Origin: an uncultured bacterium
Lineage (GTDB): Bacteria > Bacillota > Clostridia > Lachnospirales > Lachnospiraceae
Direction of reading: 5' to 3'
Length of the DNA: 52,331 bases
NCBI GenBank assembly: GCA_948467735.1
Contig: CAOKFN010000032.1
Coordinates: 1-52,331, forward strand
Below the pieces are notes generated by a model. It worked only from the letters and a program-made list of their open reading frames with translations, ran no database searches and was not told where the DNA came from. The position numbers and the translations under genes are program-made. The number at the start of each line of letters is the position of its first letter. Positions within the stretch are counted from its first letter, which is position 1. Shown one piece after another: positions 17,111 to 25,839 of this stretch.

Positions 17111-18184
17111 CTAATGCAGCTGCCGATAAATCCGCCGCAGAATCTGAAAAATATCCGCGTTAAATTTCTTTCCGGCGTCCATCCCCATCATCTCCAGAGC
17201 CTCTTCCATTTCATAGGAATCCCGATAGACACGATTTTCCGTAATGGCGCAGTAAGCGCTGACGACGGACACTATCTGGGCCGACAGAGGAATTTCATCC
17301 CCCTTTTTCCCGCAGGGATAGCCGCTCCCGTCCCAGTTTTCATGATGATAGTGCGCAATATCAATGGACATCTGTAGAAAGTCATTGTAATCCCCGGTAT
17401 TTTTGACATCCTGTAGAATCCTTGCCCCCACCGTGGTATGGGTGCGCATCACTTCCGCTTCTTCCGGCAGAAGCTCCGTTTTCTTCTGAAGCAGCTCCAC
17501 GGGAACCGCCACATTCCCCAAATCGCAGAGGGGCGCCGCCATTTCGATGGTGTCTATGTAATCATCGGAAATCAAGTGCGCGTAATCGGGCGAAAGCTGC
17601 ATTGCCTCCGTCAATATCCGGCAGTTATAGGAAAGCCGCTCCATATGATTTTCATCATAACATGCGTTCTCTCTCGCAACACGGATCAACGCATACAATA
17701 CATTTTTCTTCTCCATTTCCAGCTGTCGAAGCTGTTCATTGATGGATCTCTGCAGCAGGCGGTTCATCTCCTGAAGCTTGACGCTGGCGTCATGGAGGCG
17801 GAGATGAAGCTGAATTCGGGCTTTCACCACTTCGGGGATAAAAGGCTTCGTAATATAATCTTCTCCGCCAAGGTTAAAACCTTTTACCACATCCGAAGGG
17901 TCGTCAAAAGCAGAGATAAAAATAATGGGAATTTCTCTTGTCTGAGGATTTTCCTTCATAATTTTACAGAACTCATGCCCGTCCATCTCCGGCATGGCCA
18001 CATCAAGAATGATAAGACGCGGTGGAAGTCTGTCCACAATTTTTAATGCCTGCACGCCGTTTTCCGTCAAAATCGGCTGATACCCCATCTCCTGTATAAT
18101 ATCCCGAAGAACAAATCTATTGGTATCCACATCATCCACAACCAGAATTTTTACAATGTCTTTTCCTGCTGCTTCCTGTCCCAT
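17111..18184 (-). CDS. Response regulator with degenerate HD-GYP domain
   Basis: 357 residues. The receiver (1-125) has VVDDVDTNR, phospho-acceptor D61 in LDVAMPEMDG and the Lys of ITKPF. A coiled linker (about 130-165) leads to an HD-GYP fold (about 175-355). GYP-type enzymes hydrolyse cyclic di-GMP using a metal centre. Here the HHENWDGSGYP motif is intact, but the HD pair reads CD (C220-D221 in PLCDLGNVA), and the usual Asp of the V-D-x-Y-D-A segment is missing (VVSAYCAI). Catalysis may be lost or changed, leaving a binding or scaffold role. It is first in an operon with the two hybrid kinases, which are its likely phosphodonors. Confidence 0.9.
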   Translation of the reverse strand: MGQEAAGKDIVKILVVDDVDTNRFVLRDIIQEMGYQPILTENGVQALKIVDRLPPRLIILDVAMPEMDGHEFCKIMKENPQTREIPIIFISAFDDPSDVVKGFNLGGEDYITKPFIPEVVKARIQLHLRLHDASVKLQEMNRLLQRSINEQLRQLEMEKKNVLYALIRVARENACYDENHMERLSYNCRILTEAMQLSPDYAHLISDDYIDTIEMAAPLCDLGNVAVPVELLQKKTELLPEEAEVMRTHTTVGARILQDVKNTGDYNDFLQMSIDIAHYHHENWDGSGYPCGKKGDEIPLSAQIVSVVSAYCAITENRVYRDSYEMEEALEMMGMDAGKKFNADIFQILRRIYRQLH

Positions 18185-18227
18185 ACTTCCACCGTCATCT
18201 CCTTTTTTGTATATTTTTTATGTCATC

Positions 18228-18256
18228 ATTGTACCATAGCTTCTCTGTCCTGTCAG
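18228..18256 (-). promoter_or_regulatory. Promoter of the regulator-kinase operon
   Basis: On the minus strand CTGACA (18256-18251), 17 bases, TACAAT (18233-18228). ATG 18184 follows about 40 bases after, with AAGGAG between. Confidence 0.7.
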
Positions 18257-18269
18257 CCAAAAATATACT

Positions 18270-20006
18270 TTATTCCATCATTCTGCCGCTGGCAGTCCCT
18301 TCAAAATGCTTCAGGCCGTTGTCAATGCCCTTCTGCATCCTGATTGTGACTCCGCCCTTTCCAAACTTGAGCACGATGACCAGATTCGCCGGCTCCGGCT
18401 CTAAAATATGGCAGCGCAGAAACAGCGTATCCTCCGGGCCCGGAAATCCCTGACACAGACATTCCACATCTTTGCAATATTCCCGTTCCCGCTGTCCCCA
18501 TTCTTCCATCCACGGAAAGCTTTGCAGCACATAGGCGTCCAGCCCAAAGAATAGTTCGGAATCATGTTCCGCGGCGTCGGAAGGAGCCTGCGCGGAGATT
18601 TCCGGCTTTCGCCCCCTTTTTTCCAGAAATAGACTGCCTATTCTCCTCTGTTTGTCACAAGTGACGCGCAGCCCGGAAATTTCCAGCCGATTGTCTTCAA
18701 AAGAATAATACCGTCCCAGCCACGGAAAATCTCCCCGCAGGAAAGCGTCCGCGTATGCCAGACCCGAAGCGTCTAAGGTCTGCGCCAGCGAAAGCTCAGC
18801 CAGCTTATCGGCAAGGCACCCTCTTTTCCGGCCATGGTTCCTCCTATGGTCTGCGAATTGGATACTCTCGTTTTCTATAGCCTGCATTTCGACGGCTTTT
18901 TTATCTGCCTGCCGGGAATCTTCCAGCCATGGGTAAACTATATCGTAAAAAGCATCGAAAATATCCTTGATGCCGTTTTTATTTTCCAAGGTATTTCCCA
19001 TGACTGCAAGAATGAAACGCTCTTTGGGCAGACAGACCGCCAGCTGTCCGCCGATGCCGTAAAAATAAAAGCTGTCATGCCGTCCTCTCCAGATTTGATA
19101 GCCGTAGCCGAATTGTTCGTCATACGCCGTCTGATGTCGGGTCGAAACTTGGAAGGAAACGGCTTCCCTGATATAGTCTGCGGGCAGCAGCCGCTCTCCC
19201 TCATAAACCCCTTCGTTCATCACAAGCTCCGCCGCCGCCAGCATATCCCGCAGGGTGCAGTTCAATCCCGACCCCCCTTGGGAAACGCCGCCGGGATCGG
19301 GAATAAAATAAGCCTCCTTGGAAACGCCGATTCTATCGAAGCATTTTTCCCGCAGATATGCCATCAGCTTCCTGCCAGACAATTTCTCCACCAGCGCGGA
19401 CAATACATGGGTGGAAGAGGTATCGTAGGAAAAGACCGCTCCGGGCAGATTGGACGGCTCCACCCGGAAAAAAGATTCCACCCAGTCGCCGCCATATTGT
19501 TTATATGTAGTTTTGCTATGGCAGGTGGTCATTGTGAGCATCTGCCGGACGGTCATCTCCGCCAGCCATGGATGCGGCCCTTCCTCGGGACATTTCTCCG
19601 GAAAATAACTGCATATCCTGTCATCCAGCGTAAGCTTTCCCTCCTCCTCCAGCAGTCCCACGGCAAGAGAGACGAAGCTTTTCCCCACTGAATACATCCG
19701 ATGCAGGGATTCTGCCGTATAGGGCGCCCAATATCCCTCCGCAAGCATTTTTCCGCCGTCGAGCATGGCAAAACCATGCAGCAGGCAGTTCTGTGTTTCC
19801 AATTTATCTAGGAAAGCCAGAATTGCTTCTTCCGGCACTCTTGACTCCTTCCAATCAATTCTTTCCCAATGATGCTGCGTACACCCTTTTTTTGGAATTT
19901 TCATTTCCTCTGAACCGCGTTTCTTCTCCGGTCTGCTGTCCTTCTTTGGACTGCTGTTCTTCTCTGGATTATTTTCCTTGCATGGACTCTCCTTCCACTC
20001 GCTCAT
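18270..20006 (-). CDS. Serine hydrolase of the beta-lactamase/DD-peptidase fold
   Basis: 578 residues; ATG 20006 behind GGGAGGAG, with an extended -10 TGC TATAAT at 20048-20043. Residues 1-45 are a charged tail with repeated Ser-Pro-Lys-Lys-like units, and no signal peptide, so it is probably cytoplasmic. The catalytic fold has S106-V-G-K109 (the SxxK nucleophile and base) and Y194 in FSYDTSS in place of the usual YxN. A GIGGQ near 320 stands for the KTG/HxG motif. Class C-like esterases and peptidases share this plan. The last 200 residues are an extra beta-rich domain of unknown role, as in other family members with a C-terminal lipocalin-like part. True beta-lactamase activity is unlikely. 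Confidence 0.85.
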   Translation of the reverse strand: MSEWKESPCKENNPEKNSSPKKDSRPEKKRGSEEMKIPKKGCTQHHWERIDWKESRVPEEAILAFLDKLETQNCLLHGFAMLDGGKMLAEGYWAPYTAESLHRMYSVGKSFVSLAVGLLEEEGKLTLDDRICSYFPEKCPEEGPHPWLAEMTVRQMLTMTTCHSKTTYKQYGGDWVESFFRVEPSNLPGAVFSYDTSSTHVLSALVEKLSGRKLMAYLREKCFDRIGVSKEAYFIPDPGGVSQGGSGLNCTLRDMLAAAELVMNEGVYEGERLLPADYIREAVSFQVSTRHQTAYDEQFGYGYQIWRGRHDSFYFYGIGGQLAVCLPKERFILAVMGNTLENKNGIKDIFDAFYDIVYPWLEDSRQADKKAVEMQAIENESIQFADHRRNHGRKRGCLADKLAELSLAQTLDASGLAYADAFLRGDFPWLGRYYSFEDNRLEISGLRVTCDKQRRIGSLFLEKRGRKPEISAQAPSDAAEHDSELFFGLDAYVLQSFPWMEEWGQREREYCKDVECLCQGFPGPEDTLFLRCHILEPEPANLVIVLKFGKGGVTIRMQKGIDNGLKHFEGTASGRMME

Positions 20007-20218
20007 AATTTCTCCTCCCAGCCCTGTCGTATGATTTCTAATATTATAGCATCAGCTATCTTTCAAAACTTTCCTGCCGTACTTCAGACTTTTGGCTGTA
20101 TTTCAAGATATCGTCCTTTCCGAAATCTTCCCTCTATTTTCATTAGCTTTTATCGCTTCCGTAACATTTTTTGTCCATTCGCAGCCATTCATCCGGCAGC
20201 TGCTTTTTCAGTCACGCC

Positions 20219-21625
20219 CTAAAACAGTTTCTCCATCACATCCTGCACCGTCTTCACTCCAATTATCTTTATCCCGCCGCCCGAATGATTCTTCCTGCAG
20301 TCCTCCGCGCATACAAAGGGAAGAATACAGGTGTCAAAGCCCAGCTTTTCCGCCTCCGCCACACGCTGTCTGGCCATGCTCACCGCCCTGACTTCGCCGC
20401 TTAAGCCCACTTCCCCGAAAGCCGCCAGTTTCGGGCTCAATGCATGATTTTTAAAGCTCGAAAGCACGGCGATGACAATCCCCAGATCAATGGCGGGTTC
20501 TACAAGCTTTAATCCGCCGGTAATATTGACATAGGCGTCGCAGGAAGCCAGCTGTACCCCAGAACGTTTTTCCAAAACCGCCATCAAGAGATTAACTCTG
20601 TTGAAATCCGTCCCCGTAGTCTGCCTGCGTGGAATTCCAAAATTACTGCGGCATACCAGCGCCTGAATTTCTACCAAAAGAGGCCTTGTTCCCTCCATTG
20701 TGCATGCTGCCACGGAACCGCTTGCATTTTCAGGCCTGCCGTTCAACATATATTCCGAGGCATTTTTCACCTCTGTCAGCCCTTGCTCCTGCATTTCAAA
20801 CACGCCGATCTCATTGGTGGATCCAAAGCGATTTTTTACGCCCCGCAGAATACGATATGAGGCATGTCGGTCTCCCTCAAAATAAAGCACCGTGTCCACC
20901 ATATGCTCCAGCACCCTTGGTCCCGCAACCGTGCCCTCCTTTGTCACATGTCCCACAATGAAGATGGATACTCCCAAACCTTTCGCCAGCTGCAGCAGAA
21001 TACCCGTGGATTCCCTCACCTGCGATACACTGCCCGGGGCGGCGGAAACATTTTCACTGTACATGGTCTGGATGGAATCAATCACCACTGCCTCCGGCTT
21101 CTGGCTGCGGATGACTTCCGCAATCTCATCCAGATTTGTCTCGCATAATAAAAGCATCTGCGCGGAAAAATCCCCAATCCTGTCCGCACGCATTTTAATC
21201 TGCGTCAAAGATTCCTCCCCGGATATGTACAATACCTTATGTCCGTTGTTTGACAGGTTCCAGCACACTTGGAGAAGCAGCGTGGATTTCCCTATTCCCG
21301 GGTCGCCGCCCACCAATGTCAGCGATCCCTGTACAATGCCGCCTCCCAATACTCTGTCAAGCTCTCCGATATTGGTGGAAAGCTTGTCCTCCTGCCGGAC
21401 GGAGACCTCCGACAATATTGTGGGAACTGCTCTGACGCGCCTTCCGGCAGATACGGACGCGGTTCCTGCCGCTCCTCCAACCCCCATTCCCATGTGGGGA
21501 GTTTTGTTCACTGTCTCCTCTACCAAAGTATTCCATTCTTTACATCCCGGACACTGCCCCATCCATTTAGAGGACTCATATCCGCACTTTTGGCAGAAGA
21601 AAACCGTAGATATTTTTTTTGCCAT
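20219..21625 (-). CDS. radA: DNA repair protein RadA
   Basis: 468 residues, the usual length. A C4 zinc finger (CQKCGYES then CPGCKEW) opens the protein. A RecA-like ATPase has Walker A GGDPGIGKST, the RadA-specific KNRFGS motif (about 260) and a C-terminal Lon-like domain (about 300-468). It drives branch migration during recombination. It lies downstream of clpC, as in many Firmicutes, with one small conserved gene between. The start has a poor ribosome site, and a large palindromic element lies just upstream in the leader. Confidence 0.95.
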   Translation of the reverse strand: MAKKISTVFFCQKCGYESSKWMGQCPGCKEWNTLVEETVNKTPHMGMGVGGAAGTASVSAGRRVRAVPTILSEVSVRQEDKLSTNIGELDRVLGGGIVQGSLTLVGGDPGIGKSTLLLQVCWNLSNNGHKVLYISGEESLTQIKMRADRIGDFSAQMLLLCETNLDEIAEVIRSQKPEAVVIDSIQTMYSENVSAAPGSVSQVRESTGILLQLAKGLGVSIFIVGHVTKEGTVAGPRVLEHMVDTVLYFEGDRHASYRILRGVKNRFGSTNEIGVFEMQEQGLTEVKNASEYMLNGRPENASGSVAACTMEGTRPLLVEIQALVCRSNFGIPRRQTTGTDFNRVNLLMAVLEKRSGVQLASCDAYVNITGGLKLVEPAIDLGIVIAVLSSFKNHALSPKLAAFGEVGLSGEVRAVSMARQRVAEAEKLGFDTCILPFVCAEDCRKNHSGGGIKIIGVKTVQDVMEKLF

Positions 21626-21637
21626 TTTTATTTTTCC

Positions 21638-21742
21638 AGTTCCGTCTCTACGCTCCAGTGCGCTTATGGGGGAGTAATTTTCTTCTGCTTAGGACGCAGA
21701 AGAAAATTACTCCCGCGCACTTCCTCTTCGAGACTGTTTTTA
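21638..21742. repeat. Dispersed palindromic element, copy A (radA leader)
   Basis: Outer ends AGTTCCGTCTC (21638) and CGAGACTGTTTTTAT (21729) enclose a perfect 19-bp hairpin (21670-21688 with 21696-21714, seven-base loop). The same outer ends with a different core recur at 31796-31900. Confidence 0.65.
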
Positions 21743-21947
21743 TTTTCTTGTTCCCGCGTCCCTGCCGTATGCAGGGACTTTGTATCGATATTGCCCGGTC
21801 ATTCCGCAAAAATACGCGGGAAGTATATCGCCTCCCGCGCATCATTTAAACCTAATTACTGCTTGTCTTATGGCAGGCAGTTTTGACGGCGATATGTCGT
21901 CGGCCCGGTATGGTCGGTCAAAATCTGTCAGTTGACCGCCTCTTTTT

Positions 21948-22361
21948 TCAGACCTGTACTATCTTTACCGGCACTTCTTCCGCCGCTTCCAGCTCCACGC
22001 CCAAGGACAGCTTTCCGCCCAGCCCGGTCTTCATAATTCCGGTGCTTCTGCCGTCAACAAATACCTCATATTCCCTGTCATCCGTAAGTCCTATGGTAAT
22101 CTGCGCGTCCTCGTCCCCTTCCACGACAAATTCCACACCGTTTTCCGTTTCCAAGAAATTCTGCACGCTGGTTCCCGGCACAGACTCATAGAGAAACATA
22201 CCGTTTTTCTCCAATTTTGTCATTTCGTTGTAGGTTTTTACCTTCAGCAGATCGCCTTCATGATGGTAATCTTCTACCTTCGCCTTTTTAGTCAATTTGT
22301 GATTTCCAAAACTAATCGCACCCTCAGCCTCGCTGCGAAGCAATTCTTCCACCACTGCCAT
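21948..22361 (-). CDS. Conserved small hypothetical protein (137 aa)
   Basis: Start ATG 22361 behind GGAGG. The protein is acidic and soluble, without signal or membrane segment. The N-terminal half contains SFGNHKLTKKAKVEDY and LLKVKTYNEMTKLEKNG. The C-terminal half is beta-rich, with EFVVEGDEDAQITIGL and STGIMKTGLGGKLSL. Similar proteins are common in Lachnospiraceae and are sometimes labelled endosialidase in databases, but there is no glycosidase motif here, so I would not use that name. It sits between clpC and radA on the same strand. Confidence 0.8.
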   Translation of the reverse strand: MAVVEELLRSEAEGAISFGNHKLTKKAKVEDYHHEGDLLKVKTYNEMTKLEKNGMFLYESVPGTSVQNFLETENGVEFVVEGDEDAQITIGLTDDREYEVFVDGRSTGIMKTGLGGKLSLGVELEAAEEVPVKIVQV

Positions 22362-22535
22362 TTGTATCTTCCTCCATATTTAAGTTTCGTCCCTTCTCTT
22401 CAACGCCCTTCCGGACATTTCCGTTTCAAGACAGCCCATGAGCCCTCGAACTATAGAACAGCCCGCCTCATATCTATAGTATAATATAAATTACAATTCT
22501 TTTCTACATTTTTTTACAGCCTTTTCAAAATACTA

Positions 22536-24983
22536 TCACTGTTCCCCCTTAACGGTAAAGCAGACTTTCCCGTTTTTAAATCCTGCCGTTACCGCATCTC
22601 CCGGCTGTACCTTCTTTGAGAGGATTTCCTCCGCCAAAGCGTCCTCCACCACCGATTGAATTGCACGCTTTAAGGGCCTTGCTCCCATCTTCACATCCGC
22701 GTATTTTTCCACCAGATGCTCCTTCAACGCGCTTGTCAGAGTCAGCTTGATATCCATCTGCTCCTCGCAGCGTTTATATAAGCCTGCCGCCAGCAGATTT
22801 ACAATGGATTTCATATTATCATGGTTCAGCTGGTGGAACACGATAATATCATCGATTCGATTGATAAATTCCGGCTTAAAGCTGTGTTTTACCTCCTCCA
22901 TAACCCCTGACTTCATCTTCTCATAATCCCTCTTCGCATCGCTCCCCATGGCGAATCCCAGATTTTTGGGATCCACAATCCTCTGAGCGCCTGCGTTGGA
23001 GGTCATAATAAGAATGGTATTTTTAAAACTGACCCTGCGTCCCTTGGAATCGGTAATATGTCCGTCGTCCAATACCTGCAGCAGTACATTGAACACATCG
23101 GGGTGCGCCTTCTCAATCTCATCAAACAAAACAACGGAATAGGGGTTTCTGCGAACCTTTTCGCTGAGCTGCCCGCCCTCCTCAAAACCCACATATCCGG
23201 GCGGCGAACCAATCATTTTAGAAACGGAATGCCCCTCCATATATTCCGACATATCCACACGGATAATGGCGTCCTCCGTTCCGAACATAGCCTCTGCCAA
23301 AGCCTTGGAAAGTTCTGTCTTTCCCACCCCGGTAGGACCTAAGAACAGAAAAGAACCGATAGGCCTTCTCGGGTCTTTTAATCCCACTCGTCCCCGGCGC
23401 ATTGCCTTTGCAACTGCCGTGACTGCCTCTTCCTGACCGATCACCCGCTTGTGCAGGATACCTTCCAGCTTTAACAGCCTTTCGCTCTCTTTCTGCGCCA
23501 GCTTCTGAACCGGAATCTTGGTCCACATGGCCACAACTTCCTCAATCTCGTTCTCGCCAATGGAAAATTTTTTATTGGACTCCTGACTTTCCGCGCGCTT
23601 TTTCATCCGCTCATACTTTTTAGTCAGCTCGTCCTGATTGCGTTTGATTTCCACTGCCTGCGAAAACGCTTCCATTCGTATCGAACGTTCAATCTGTAGA
23701 TCCATCTTCTTAATCTGCTCCAGAAGCGCTTTCTGTTTATCAGGCATATCCACGGCCCGGAGCCTTGCGCCCGCCGCCGCCTCATCTATCAAATCAATGG
23801 CTTTATCCGGCAGATTTCTGTCATTGATATAACGGCTTGACAGCCTTACCGCCGCCTCCACTGCTTCCGGCGTGATGACCACCTGATGATGCTCTTCATA
23901 TTTTTTCTTGATGCCGTCCAAAATGCGGATCGCTTCCTCCTCACCCGGTTCCTCTACGTTCACCGGCTGAAAACGACGCTCCAACGCCGCGTCTCTCTCA
24001 ATATATTTACGATATTCCGATATGGTGGTGGCCCCAATCAGCTGCAGCTCTCCCCTTGCCAAAGAAGGCTTCAGGATATTGGACGCATCAATAGCGCCTT
24101 CCGCACCTCCCGCGCCGATCAGAGTATGCAGCTCATCCAAAAACAGAATAACATTGCCGTCCTCAATGACTTCCCGAATCACTCTCTTGATTCTCTCTTC
24201 AAATTCCCCTCTATATTTACTGCCCGCAACCATGCCTGACAAATCCAGCGTCAGCACTCTCTTATCCTTGACGGTAAAAGGTACTTTTCCTTCCACAATG
24301 CGCTGGGCCAGTCCTTCCACCACCGCAGTCTTGCCCACGCCCGGCTCTCCGATCAGACAGGGATTATTCTTGGTACGGCGGCTTAAAATCTGAACCAGAC
24401 GGCGAATTTCATCCTCCCTTCCGATAACGGGATCCAATCTGCCGTCCTTTGCCATGGCGGTCAAATCTCTGCTGTACTGGTTCAATGCGCTGGGCCTGCC
24501 TTTTCCGGACGCCTTCCTGCCCAAGTCCTCCTTGTACAAACTGCCGTCCTGTCCGATGGCAGTCAATGTATCCGCATATAATTTCTGTACATTGACTCCA
24601 AGCGTATTCAAAAGGCGGACCGCCACGTTTTCCCCCTCCTTGATAATTGCAAGGAGAATATGCTCCGTCCCCGTTTCCTTTTGTCCGAATCTGGCCGCCT
24701 GCCTGTGGGCTTCTTCTAAAATCTTTTCCGCCCGGGGAGAATATCCCTCTCTCTCTTTCAGACTTACACCACTGTCAAATGCAATCAGCTCCTGAATCAT
24801 ATCCAGAACCTGCGACAGCTCCACACCGTTATCCGTCAAAACCTTGTGCGCCACCCCTGCCGGTTCTTTCAAAAGGCCGGCCAGAATATGCTCCGTTCCC
24901 ACGTAGCCCTGTTTCAGACGGCCGGCAAATTTAGACGCATAATTTAAAGCCTCCTGCGCCTTGTCCGTAAATTGTGACTGCAT
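22536..24983 (-). CDS. clpC: ClpC-type AAA+ unfoldase
   Basis: 815 residues, typical of ClpC. Two N-terminal Clp repeats (1-145) are followed by AAA domain 1 with GEPGVGKTAV and a pore loop GSKYRGEFEERI. A short middle domain contains an MEAFSQAVEIKRNQDEL coiled stretch. AAA domain 2 has GPTGVGKTE, the pore loop GYVGFEEGG and DEIEKAHPDV. It unfolds substrates for ClpP, whose gene lies at 50027-50629. The usual ctsR-mcsA-mcsB genes upstream are missing; a GntR-type gene is there instead, and no clear CtsR box is seen. Start is set by TTAGGAGG before ATG 24983. Confidence 0.95.
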   Translation of the reverse strand: MQSQFTDKAQEALNYASKFAGRLKQGYVGTEHILAGLLKEPAGVAHKVLTDNGVELSQVLDMIQELIAFDSGVSLKEREGYSPRAEKILEEAHRQAARFGQKETGTEHILLAIIKEGENVAVRLLNTLGVNVQKLYADTLTAIGQDGSLYKEDLGRKASGKGRPSALNQYSRDLTAMAKDGRLDPVIGREDEIRRLVQILSRRTKNNPCLIGEPGVGKTAVVEGLAQRIVEGKVPFTVKDKRVLTLDLSGMVAGSKYRGEFEERIKRVIREVIEDGNVILFLDELHTLIGAGGAEGAIDASNILKPSLARGELQLIGATTISEYRKYIERDAALERRFQPVNVEEPGEEEAIRILDGIKKKYEEHHQVVITPEAVEAAVRLSSRYINDRNLPDKAIDLIDEAAAGARLRAVDMPDKQKALLEQIKKMDLQIERSIRMEAFSQAVEIKRNQDELTKKYERMKKRAESQESNKKFSIGENEIEEVVAMWTKIPVQKLAQKESERLLKLEGILHKRVIGQEEAVTAVAKAMRRGRVGLKDPRRPIGSFLFLGPTGVGKTELSKALAEAMFGTEDAIIRVDMSEYMEGHSVSKMIGSPPGYVGFEEGGQLSEKVRRNPYSVVLFDEIEKAHPDVFNVLLQVLDDGHITDSKGRRVSFKNTILIMTSNAGAQRIVDPKNLGFAMGSDAKRDYEKMKSGVMEEVKHSFKPEFINRIDDIIVFHQLNHDNMKSIVNLLAAGLYKRCEEQMDIKLTLTSALKEHLVEKYADVKMGARPLKRAIQSVVEDALAEEILSKKVQPGDAVTAGFKNGKVCFTVKGEQ

Positions 24984-25017
24984 ATTAATATCCTCCTAAT
25001 TTATACTAATAACCGCT

Positions 25018-25066
25018 AAAATCTGCCATGATACACGACTCACGAGCGAGAAATACGGCAGACTTT
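25018..25066 (-). terminator. Possible terminator or attenuator between the GntR gene and clpC
   Basis: On the minus strand AAAGTCTGCC pairs with GGCAGATTTT (nine of ten) around a 29-base loop with an inner CTC/GAG pair. It ends in TTTT, about 35 bases before the clpC start. Confidence 0.4.
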
Positions 25067-25165
25067 ATCCCTTCTTCTCACACTTCCCGACATGCCGGCG
25101 CAGCCGGCACAAGCAATCTGTGAACTGGTGCAGACCCGTAAGAATGCCCGCCCTTGGCATTCCGT

Positions 25166-25534
25166 TCACCCTTTCCAATCTTCGTAGATTTCCTCTATCA
25201 GTCCGTAAATTTCCTCTTTGGAAATATTTTTGCAGCTGCCCTTTGCCAAAATAACCTGAAGCTCTTTTTTTAATTCCTCCAACGTCCGCAGCCTATCCAC
25301 ATCTATGGCGATTACCGCTCCTCTTCTCCGGTCAACTTTTACATACCCCTCCTGCTTCAGCACAGTGTATGCCTTATTGACCGTATGCATGTTAATACCG
25401 ATAGAATCCGCCAGCTGACGCACACTGGGAAGAGAATCACCCTCACAGAACCGAGAAGTGGCAATCCCCAGAATAATCTGATTGCGTAATTGGAGATATA
25501 ATGCTTCGTCACTATTAAAATCAATTTCAATCAC
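25166..25534 (-). CDS. GntR family regulator of the short YtrA/YhcF type
   Basis: 122 residues, GTG start at 25534 behind GGAAAGGAG. The winged helix (about 10-75) includes LPSVRQLADSIGINMHTVNK, the family hallmark, and EGYVKVDRRRGAVI as the wing. There is only a short C-terminal helical tail, as in YtrA-type members that control neighbouring ABC transporters. No ABC gene is adjacent here; it is upstream of clpC on the same strand. Possible targets are itself and clpC. Confidence 0.85.
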   Translation of the reverse strand: MIEIDFNSDEALYLQLRNQIILGIATSRFCEGDSLPSVRQLADSIGINMHTVNKAYTVLKQEGYVKVDRRRGAVIAIDVDRLRTLEELKKELQVILAKGSCKNISKEEIYGLIEEIYEDWKG

Positions 25535-25574
25535 TATAAAGTTCTCCTTTCCCCATTACAATGATTCCGCTTAA

Positions 25575-25603
25575 ATCATAGACCAACCATCGGGCGCTGT
25601 CAA
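25575..25603 (-). promoter_or_regulatory. Consensus promoter of the GntR gene
   Basis: On the minus strand TTGACA (25603-25598), 17 bases, TATGAT (25580-25575). One of the strongest promoters in the window. Confidence 0.8.
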
Positions 25604-25839
25604 CCAATGAAAGACAAAGTTTAGATGTTTTTTAGAAATCTTCCTGCCAAAACAGGGAATATCCCTTCCCTTTGGAGGAATAATCCCTGTCTCAGCTGCG
25701 GATACCCGTATCCTCTCTTCAATTTATACCGCGCACTGGTAAAACCTGCCGCGAGTCCCGACTGTAGACCAGCAATAAGATGCCATCGCGCATTTCCCTG
25801 CTGTAAAATTTCGGCGGTCTGCCGACATGCTGTCTAAGG
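25604..25839. other. Intergenic region between the SH3-protein gene and the GntR promoter
   Basis: No gene supported. ACAGGG and CCCTGT arms frame a stretch rich in GGGAA/TTCCC near 25650-25700, and GGATAC/GTATCC form a small stem near 25700. These may end the minus transcript of 25840-27216 or stray reads from the GntR promoter. Otherwise nothing is visible. Confidence 0.35.

Noticed and set aside
18270..20006. Antibiotic-resistance beta-lactamase
   Set aside because: SxxK is present, but YxN and KTG are altered, there is no signal peptide, and an extra C-terminal domain is present. A generic serine hydrolase is the safer call.
22536..24983. ClpB or ClpA instead of ClpC
   Set aside because: The middle domain is short with a UVR-like coil and the length is 815. 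ClpB has a long coiled middle domain, and ClpA is not expected in this lineage.
24984..25165. CtsR operator upstream of clpC
   Set aside because: No tandem GGTCAAA-like heptads were found in either orientation.
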